Part shown: positions 1-5,452 of the stretch, piece after piece
Numbering within the stretch: position 1 is the first letter of the stretch
Layout of the letters: every line of letters begins with the position of its first letter
NCBI GenBank assembly: GCA_012513595.1
Contig: JAAZBY010000076.1
Span: 1-8,170 of the forward strand
Direction of reading: 5' to 3'
DNA from: Chloroflexota bacterium
GTDB lineage: Bacteria; Chloroflexota; Anaerolineae; UBA1429
DNA: 8,170 nt
Translations under genes and position numbers: made by a program
The notes under the pieces: generated by a model
What the model saw: only the letters and a program-made list of their open reading frames with translations
What the model was told of the DNA's origin: nothing
The model's database searches: none

Positions 1-6
1 CAGGAA

Positions 7-53
7 CCTTCCCGAGGGCGGGCCGCAGACGGCCTTGGCAGCCCTCGGGAAGG
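7..53 (-). terminator. Terminator-like hairpin after the 27-codon frame
   Basis: Positions 7-19 and 41-53 are perfect 13-base inverted arms (CCTTCCCGAGGGC and its complement). The 21-base loop contains a second perfect hairpin, GGCCG/CGGCC around a CAGA tetraloop (21-34). On the minus strand the structure begins six bases after the TAG at 62-60, and its stem is followed by TTCCTG, a weak pyrimidine tail rather than a run of T. The placement suggests a transcription terminator for the short frame upstream, perhaps bidirectional with a gene beyond the left edge. Because a proper T-run is missing, it could instead be a copy of a dispersed palindromic repeat. Confidence 0.5.
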
Positions 54-59
54 GAACGT

Positions 60-143
60 CTAGCCGATGCGGTGGCGCACCCGCTTTTGCGAGTAGGCAA
101 AGGGCTCCTGCAGGGTGTGGGCGGTGACGGCGCGGATCTTCAT
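60..143 (-). pseudogene. Probable remnant of an enolase-superfamily gene (N-terminus only)
   Basis: This 27-codon frame starts with ATG at 143 and ends with TAG at 60-62. Its product begins MKIRAVTAHTLQEPFAYSQ, which resembles the first beta strand and the start of the mobile capping loop in mandelate racemase / muconate-lactonizing enzymes ('MKI..V.A..L..PFAYSQ'). Those enzymes are usually about 350-400 residues long. Here the resemblance ends after about 20 residues, and the sequence then reads RVRHRIG and stops. I translated the remaining 59 bases in two frames and saw no continuation of the family. No active-site residues are present, so no enzyme activity is expected. The simplest reading is a decayed gene whose body was deleted. 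It might instead be a real short peptide, because a possible promoter precedes it and a hairpin follows it. There is no convincing Shine-Dalgarno before the ATG. The family call comes from pattern recognition of a short stretch. Confidence 0.42.
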
Positions 144-189
144 GGCGGGCGATCGTCTCAACGGGCGGCATCGGCGGGTCGGTGGCGGG

Positions 190-218
190 AGTCTAGCACA
201 AGGGCGGGGGGTGGGCAA
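190..218 (-). promoter_or_regulatory. Possible sigma70-type promoter before the enolase-like remnant
   Basis: On the minus strand, TTGCCC (218-213) is followed after exactly 17 bases by TAGACT (195-190). Each hexamer matches its consensus at four of six positions. A TG precedes the -10 by one base, which is the extended -10 pattern. Transcription would start near 183 and give a leader of about 40 bases before the ATG at 143. The call rests only on pattern and spacing, in very G+C-rich DNA, so it is tentative. Confidence 0.3.
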
Positions 219-248
219 GGGGTGCAAGGTGGCGGTGGGGCGGACGAT

Positions 249-289
249 GGCCCGTCGTTCGGCCACCATCGGCGGTCGAATGACGGGCC
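249..289 (-). terminator. Long imperfect hairpin downstream of the SNF2 gene
   Basis: Positions 249-264 and 274-289 form a stem with nine unpaired loop bases. The outer eight pairs (GGCCCGTC/GACGGGCC) are perfect. In minus-strand RNA the arms continue with an A-C mismatch, four pairs (TTCG/CGAA), another mismatch and two pairs. In plus-strand RNA the two mismatches become G-U wobbles, which gives 16 continuous pairs. The structure starts 27 bases after the SNF2 stop codon, where an operon terminator would be expected. There is no T-run after it, so it may act instead as a 3'-end stabiliser or work with Rho. Confidence 0.42.
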
Positions 290-316
290 GGGTGCGCTAC
301 GATCTCTGGCCGGGTA

Positions 317-3300
317 TCAGGTCTTCACCTCGACGTACAGGCAAGCCACCGCCTCGGGCGCCGTGGCGATGGCATCGGCGCGCTGCGCGAGGCTTTCCAG
401 GTCGCGCCGGGTGCCCTCGCGCAGCTCCCGGAGTCTGGCTTGGGCAGCCCGCAACCGACCGCGCCAGGCGGGTAGAATCTGCTGGTCCTCGGCCCGCGAG
501 GACTGCTCGAAAGAGGCCACCTGCCGCTCGTTATAGGCGATATCCTCCTGGGCCCGCTCGGCGAACAATGCTGCGCGGCGTTCGATGCGGCGCCGAAGCG
601 TTTTCGCCTGACGCTCGTTCTCGGCAGCAAACGATTTGAAGGCGTCCATGTGGCCGAGCTCGGCGCACTCGGCTGAGCGGGCGAACGCCGGTCCCGCCGC
701 CAGGATGACCTCATGATTCGGCTCGGGGATACCGCTCGTCTCTGCAGTGTCCTCCCACAGGATGGCGTCCAGCAGCTCCGCGGCATCCAGATCCGGGCCC
801 TCCAGTGGGATGTAGATGGGCTGTAGGTGCTGCTGTTGGATGATCCCTTCCAGCCGCGTCTCGTAGAGGAACAGGAACCCCCTCCCTGCGGGAAGCCTCT
901 GTGTGACGACCCGCAGCGCCGAGGCCTTGGCGCCAAAGCGGCCGTGCTCGTCGCAGCGCAGGCAGTACTCGGTGATCGCATCCACCAGGGGGTGGCCGAA
1001 GGATAGGAAGGTCAGCGCGTCGTCCTCCACCGCCAATTCCCGGCTAAAGGTGCCGGTCACCTCTCGGGGGATGCCGTCGAGCCGCAGGTACCGGCGGCAA
1101 TCCTCGAGAAAGGCAGCCGGCGTCTCCAGGTCCAGGACTCCCGGCTGCCGTTCCTCGACGACGGCGGTGGGGTAGCGCGCCAAGAAGCCGGTGACGAACG
1201 CGCCGAGGCGTTCGCCGGCTTCTCCCGTCTCGTGCGGCGCGAGGAGCGCCTTGGCGGTGGGCACCACCCAGCTGTTCGTATCCATGATGAAATCGCCCAG
1301 CAGCGCGCCCGCCTTGCCGGCCTCCTCCTGCTGCTTGGCAAGGTCGTCGGCCAACTTGTCGATGCGCTGGGTGACGTCGGCGTCCGATGCGGCGTGCATC
1401 ACGATATCCGCGATGTGCTCTTCCGTCTCCTCTCCTAGCACCGGGTCGAGGGCGCCGATCGTCTCCTCAAAGAGGTGCACGCGCTCGTGCAGCGCTTCCA
1501 GGATGCGGCCTTCCAGCGTCTCCTGGATGGCCAGGTTCAGCACGACGACCTGCTCTTTCTGGCCGATGCGGTCCAGGCGCCCGATGCGCTGCTCCACCCG
1601 CATCGGGTTCCAGGGCAGATCATAGTTCACCATGAGGTGGCAGAACTGCAGGTTGCGGCCCTCGCCGCCGGCCTCGGTGGAGATGAGCACGTCTCCCGAG
1701 CGGCGGAACTCGGTGATGGCGCGGTCCTTTTCTTCGGGACCCAGGGAGCCATTAAAGCACACGACGCGCAGGCCGGTCCCCTCGAGGAGCGAGCGCAGGT
1801 ACGCCTGCGTCTGCAGGAACTGCGTAAAGACGAGCACCTTGGGGGGCGCCTCCGGTGTGACGTTCCGCAGCCGAGCGATCTCGGTCAGGAGCTCCTGGGC
1901 CTTGCTATCGACGGGCGCCCCTTTGGCCAGGGCGATCAGCCGATCGAGTTGCTTGATCTCCTCGCGGGTCGCCGTCTCCTGGCCCGGAAGCCCCTCGAGG
2001 AATCCGGCCGCATCCTCGATGGTCGGCTCGATATTCCAGCCCTCATCATCCGCCGCCAGCCCCGTCGCGTCCCCCTCCCACGCCTGCAGTTCCCGCACCG
2101 GCCCCCCGGCCAGCCGCTCCCGGCGCCTCTGCAACGAGAGGGAGAGGGCCGATACGCTGCTCGTGAGCAGGCGATGCATCAGCACCATGATGAGCTGCAG
2201 GGGCGTATTCTGGGTACGCTCGGCGAGGGCATAGCCCTCCTGCACGTACTCGGTCACCGCATCGTACAGGCGCTTTTCCTCTGCGGTGAGGCGGACGTTG
2301 GCGAGGAGCACCAGGCGGCCCGGGTGGCTGGCGCCGAACACGCGCTGCCGACGGTTGCGGATCATGACCGCCGAGAGGGCATCGCTGGCCGCCAGATCGT
2401 CCTCCAGCACCCTGTACCGCTCCGGCTCGCTGAGCAGCGTCAGGAGATGCTCCCAGCGCTCAGCCGAATCGCCGGGGAGCAGCCCGTCGGCCCACCTCGC
2501 AGCCAGCGCTGTCAGAGTGTTTTCCATCTCCACAGCATCCCTTATCTCTAGATCCACCACTGATAGGGACTTGTTGGATGCGGCAATGGTCTCCACTGCA
2601 TCGGAAAGCCACTCAATATCCGGCCACCAGTGTCTTGCCACGATGCGATCTTCCGCATCCAGGGCACGGCGCGCCGAGGCGAATCCAGCGCAGACGCGGG
2701 ACCGGTCGTCAGCGCCGAGGGCCCGGAACCGCCGGAGGACCGCCATCGCCCGGAGGTTGTTCGTTCTGGCGTATAGGGAGTCCTGCAGATCAGCGCTGTC
2801 GCGAAAGCAGCCGGGCGCCAGGAGCGCCAGGAGCTCAAAGAACTCCTCGCTCCTCAACTGCATCGGCGTCGCCGTCAACATGAGCGCTGCCCGGCACGAG
2901 GCGGAGAGCGCGTCCGCCAGACGGTACGAGTCGCGCGCCGAGGTGCGGAGATGGTGAGCCTCGTCAAAGATTACGAGGTCCCACCCGGCCTCGGCAACGC
3001 GATCGGCGTGGGGGACGCGGCGCGCAAACTGGAGCGACGTGATGACGTGCTCTCGCAAGAGCCAGGGATTGGTGTCTCGCGACTCACGCGCCAACACATC
3101 GACCATGCTGCCGTCGTACAGGTCGAAATATAAACCGAACTTGGAGCGCATCTCCTGTTGCCATTGCGTGGTCAGGCTGGCAGGGGTGATGATCAGCACG
3201 CGCCGGACCTGCTCGCGGGCGAGGAGTTCTTTGACCACGAGCCCGGCCTCGATGGTCTTGCCCAGCCCCGGTTCATCGGCGAGGAGGAACCGCGGCTCCG

Positions 3301-3637
3301 GTTGCGAGACCACCCGGTGCGCCACAAAGACCTGGTGCGGTAGCAGCATGAGCCGTGAGTGCGAGAGGGCCGACATGTCGCCAGATTGGTAGGCGTGCTG
3401 GAGCATCTGGGCCCGCAGGGCGTGCCGCATGTCGTCCCAGTCGTCGAGGCTGCCGTACGTCCAGGCACTCCGCAAGTCGGTGATGGGAGTGAGTTCGCGG
3501 GTGGCGATGTCGCGCCACTCACGGCCGTCCTCCGTCCTCACGGTGCAGTGGCCGTCCAGCGACCGGACGATCGTCACGATGCAGTTCCTGCGAGACCATC
3601 GAGCCCTCATCTCCGCATGGAGCCGCCGCTCGCTCAT
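317..3637 (-). CDS. SNF2/RapA-class ATPase (Swi2/Snf2 helicase family)
   Basis: This is a 1106-residue ATP-driven double-strand DNA translocase of superfamily 2. The motifs I can see are: a Q-like LLPHQ (98-102); motif I ADEPGLGKT (120-128, K127 binds phosphate); Ia LIITPASLTTQW (148-159); II DEAH (225-228); III LTATP (254-258); IV VLVFTQF (601-607); V STEAGGEGRNLQ (653-664); VI QRIGRLDRIGQ (683-693). About 345 residues separate motifs III and IV, as is common in bacterial RapA/DrmD-like proteins. The C-terminal part holds a FLSFGHPLVDA stretch (877-887) and a charged, probably coiled-coil tail (about 1000-1092). It is somewhat longer than E. coli RapA (968 residues). Motif I has Pro where Val or Met is usual. 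I chose the ATG at 3637 because AGGGGGAG lies just upstream; an upstream extension of the frame to 3805 would overlap the Hsp70 gene and is Arg-rich shadow sequence. It follows the Hsp70 gene by 73 bp and is probably cotranscribed. It likely remodels protein-DNA complexes, which may include RNA polymerase. It also resembles DISARM DrmD, but no other DISARM gene is present. Confidence 0.92.
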   Translation of the reverse strand: MSERRLHAEMRARWSRRNCIVTIVRSLDGHCTVRTEDGREWRDIATRELTPITDLRSAWTYGSLDDWDDMRHALRAQMLQHAYQSGDMSALSHSRLMLLPHQVFVAHRVVSQPEPRFLLADEPGLGKTIEAGLVVKELLAREQVRRVLIITPASLTTQWQQEMRSKFGLYFDLYDGSMVDVLARESRDTNPWLLREHVITSLQFARRVPHADRVAEAGWDLVIFDEAHHLRTSARDSYRLADALSASCRAALMLTATPMQLRSEEFFELLALLAPGCFRDSADLQDSLYARTNNLRAMAVLRRFRALGADDRSRVCAGFASARRALDAEDRIVARHWWPDIEWLSDAVETIAASNKSLSVVDLEIRDAVEMENTLTALAARWADGLLPGDSAERWEHLLTLLSEPERYRVLEDDLAASDALSAVMIRNRRQRVFGASHPGRLVLLANVRLTAEEKRLYDAVTEYVQEGYALAERTQNTPLQLIMVLMHRLLTSSVSALSLSLQRRRERLAGGPVRELQAWEGDATGLAADDEGWNIEPTIEDAAGFLEGLPGQETATREEIKQLDRLIALAKGAPVDSKAQELLTEIARLRNVTPEAPPKVLVFTQFLQTQAYLRSLLEGTGLRVVCFNGSLGPEEKDRAITEFRRSGDVLISTEAGGEGRNLQFCHLMVNYDLPWNPMRVEQRIGRLDRIGQKEQVVVLNLAIQETLEGRILEALHERVHLFEETIGALDPVLGEETEEHIADIVMHAASDADVTQRIDKLADDLAKQQEEAGKAGALLGDFIMDTNSWVVPTAKALLAPHETGEAGERLGAFVTGFLARYPTAVVEERQPGVLDLETPAAFLEDCRRYLRLDGIPREVTGTFSRELAVEDDALTFLSFGHPLVDAITEYCLRCDEHGRFGAKASALRVVTQRLPAGRGFLFLYETRLEGIIQQQHLQPIYIPLEGPDLDAAELLDAILWEDTAETSGIPEPNHEVILAAGPAFARSAECAELGHMDAFKSFAAENERQAKTLRRRIERRAALFAERAQEDIAYNERQVASFEQSSRAEDQQILPAWRGRLRAAQARLRELREGTRRDLESLAQRADAIATAPEAVACLYVEVKT

Positions 3638-3710
3638 CTCTCCCCCTCTGATGTGCGCGCCCCGGGGTCGCCGGCGCCGAATCCCTATCGCGCGCCACAA
3701 CGGTGAGCGT

Positions 3711-5441
3711 TCAGTTCTCGGTACCCATGGTGTGCTCCGTAGAACGCGTCTTGCCGATGCGATCTTCCTTGGCGGCCTGCGCCCGCGCCTCTTCCGCCCG
3801 GGCAATGTCCTCCTGCCAGCGGTGCCGCAGGGGCACCCGGGCGTGGAATCGCTCAGGCGTCACCTTGTTGTTCACCATAACGCGTCCGGCGAGATCGATC
3901 GTCGCGTAGATGGTAGTGCTATCTAGTGCGGGGAGCGGGGCTTCTCCCAGGATCTTGCCGTCGGCCGCAAAGACGAGGAACGGCAGGGAGTACCTGCGCG
4001 ACACGCTCTGGCATGGCATCTGGAACACGGGCAGCGTGTTGGTGGGCCACCGCCCCAGGTAATCCAGCTTGTTTCCCGCGGCATGCAGCTCCACCTGCTC
4101 CAGGCATTGGCCCTGCTTGTTGCGAAATTCTATGCGTATCGAGTAGGGCGGATGGAGGATGCTAAAGTGATCGGAGGGCGGCCGGTACGCCGCGCCGATG
4201 GCGACGGCGCAGATCGGGTCGAGCACCTGCTGATCGATGATCTTGTCGGCGCCAAAGCTCTGGGCGATCCCCTGCCGTACGAGCGGCATGCGCGTTACCC
4301 CACCGACCATGACGACGCTGTCGACGGCGTTGCCCATCGTGGCAAAGTTCATGGATCGGGCTAGATCGCCATCGAGGAGGCGTGCGTCGCGCGCCTGACG
4401 GAACACCTCGGTCACCATCACCGTGCCCAGCATGCAGTAGCGACTGCGCTCCACGAACGTGCAGCCCTCGAACCGGCGTTCGGAGCGCACCATCTGTTCG
4501 AGGTCCTCGCGGCTTAGGTCCAGGGACACGATGCCGTAGCTCTCGCTGAACAGCGCAGTGTCGAATACCTCCTCGCTGGAGAGGCTCTCCTTAGCCTGTG
4601 TGCTCAGGCTGCGGATGCTCTGCCGCTCGAGGGGCGCGAGGTTGTCGCCGTGATCCGTGACGGGGATGGTGGACTGGCGTGACATGGCGTCCAGAAAGCG
4701 CTCGTACACCAACAGGTCGATGTCGTCGCCGCCCAGCCAGCGGACGCCGTCTGCGGCCAACAGAGTGAACCGGCCTGGCCCGGAGCCCTCGACATCGAGG
4801 AGCGCCGTATCAAAGGTGCCGCCGCCATAGTCACAGATCAGCACGCGCCCCGGCGGAATGCCGGAGAGGTTGCCGTAGGCCATGGCGGTGGCGATAGGCT
4901 CGTCGATCAGGGAGATCGGCACGTGCTCCCCAAAAGCCTCGCGGGCTACATCCATCAGGAGGGAGCGCTGGTGGTGGTCAAAGCAGGCTCCGCAGCCCAT
5001 GCCCACGCCCTCTAGCTGGTCCAGCGATACCCCGAAACGCTGCAGGGCGGCCTCTCGTGCCCGGCGAACGGCCTCCAGGACGATGGTGCGCATGACGTCT
5101 TCGGGCTTGACCCGTAGGTCCGCTCGGGCACGTATCAGCCCGCTGCCATCGCACCAGGGAAGGGATGCGCAGCGGCTCGGGTCACAGGGATCTCCCTGGC
5201 AGCCGAGGCAGCGCTTCACCGCGCGAACGGTCGTGCCCGCCTCGGCGGCGCGTGCGGCGTGCTCCGCCACCAGCACGTCGCCGGCGGCAGGCGACGCAGG
5301 AAACGTGACCACGGACGGCATGTAGGGGGTGGTCTGGTCGTCCCCGATGGGCAGGGGAACCGGCGCACGGTTCGGCAACTTGAGTGCCACCTTGGTGGAC
5401 GATGTGCCGAAATCCACTCCGAGTCGCAATCCCTCGATCAT
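3711..5441 (-). CDS. Divergent Hsp70-family chaperone with cysteine-rich insert
   Basis: This 576-residue protein has a complete Hsp70/actin-like ATPase domain (about 1-422): phosphate-1 loop GVDFGTSSTK (8-17); catalytic lysine K76 in AVKR, equivalent to DnaK K70; IDEPIATAMAYG (179-190; E181 matches DnaK E171); phosphate-2 CDYGGGTFD (203-211; T209 matches DnaK T199); and adenosine loop VVMVGGVTRMP (376-386). Directly after K76 comes a five-cysteine segment, C78-x2-C81-x4-C86-x4-C91-x5-C97, which suggests a metal site in subdomain IB. A second cluster, C150, C153, H156 and H157, lies where DnaK has its proline switch. After residue 422 the DnaK linker (VLLLD) is not recognisable, and a diverged beta-type domain (about 425-540) is followed by only about 36 charged residues in place of the helical lid. 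Substrates are therefore probably specialised. The ATG at 5441 has AGGGAG seven bases upstream, overlapping the TAG of the preceding gene and implying translational coupling. The neighbouring GrpE-like protein is the likely exchange factor. It is not the housekeeping DnaK. Confidence 0.9.
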   Translation of the reverse strand: MIEGLRLGVDFGTSSTKVALKLPNRAPVPLPIGDDQTTPYMPSVVTFPASPAAGDVLVAEHAARAAEAGTTVRAVKRCLGCQGDPCDPSRCASLPWCDGSGLIRARADLRVKPEDVMRTIVLEAVRRAREAALQRFGVSLDQLEGVGMGCGACFDHHQRSLLMDVAREAFGEHVPISLIDEPIATAMAYGNLSGIPPGRVLICDYGGGTFDTALLDVEGSGPGRFTLLAADGVRWLGGDDIDLLVYERFLDAMSRQSTIPVTDHGDNLAPLERQSIRSLSTQAKESLSSEEVFDTALFSESYGIVSLDLSREDLEQMVRSERRFEGCTFVERSRYCMLGTVMVTEVFRQARDARLLDGDLARSMNFATMGNAVDSVVMVGGVTRMPLVRQGIAQSFGADKIIDQQVLDPICAVAIGAAYRPPSDHFSILHPPYSIRIEFRNKQGQCLEQVELHAAGNKLDYLGRWPTNTLPVFQMPCQSVSRRYSLPFLVFAADGKILGEAPLPALDSTTIYATIDLAGRVMVNNKVTPERFHARVPLRHRWQEDIARAEEARAQAAKEDRIGKTRSTEHTMGTEN

Positions 5442-5452
5442 GCCCTAACTCC

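Noticed and set aside
1475..2551. Plus-strand open frame of 358 codons opposite the SNF2 gene
   Set aside because: It lies wholly antisense to a well-supported ATPase with intact motifs. It has no recognisable domain and is the usual by-product of high-GC codon use.
317..3637. A DISARM system, with the SNF2 gene as DrmD
   Set aside because: The ATPase is compatible with DrmD, but no methyltransferase, DrmA, DrmB or DrmC is present, and its partners here are Hsp70 and a GrpE-like protein.
3638..3805. N-terminal extension of the SNF2 frame (56 extra codons)
   Set aside because: It would overlap the Hsp70 coding end, is Arg/Pro-rich shadow sequence, and the ATG at 3637 has its own good Shine-Dalgarno.
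3711..5441. Housekeeping dnaK of a dnaK-grpE-dnaJ operon
   Set aside because: The cysteine insert, changed proline switch, diverged substrate-binding half, missing lid and SNF2 neighbour all argue for a specialised paralogue.
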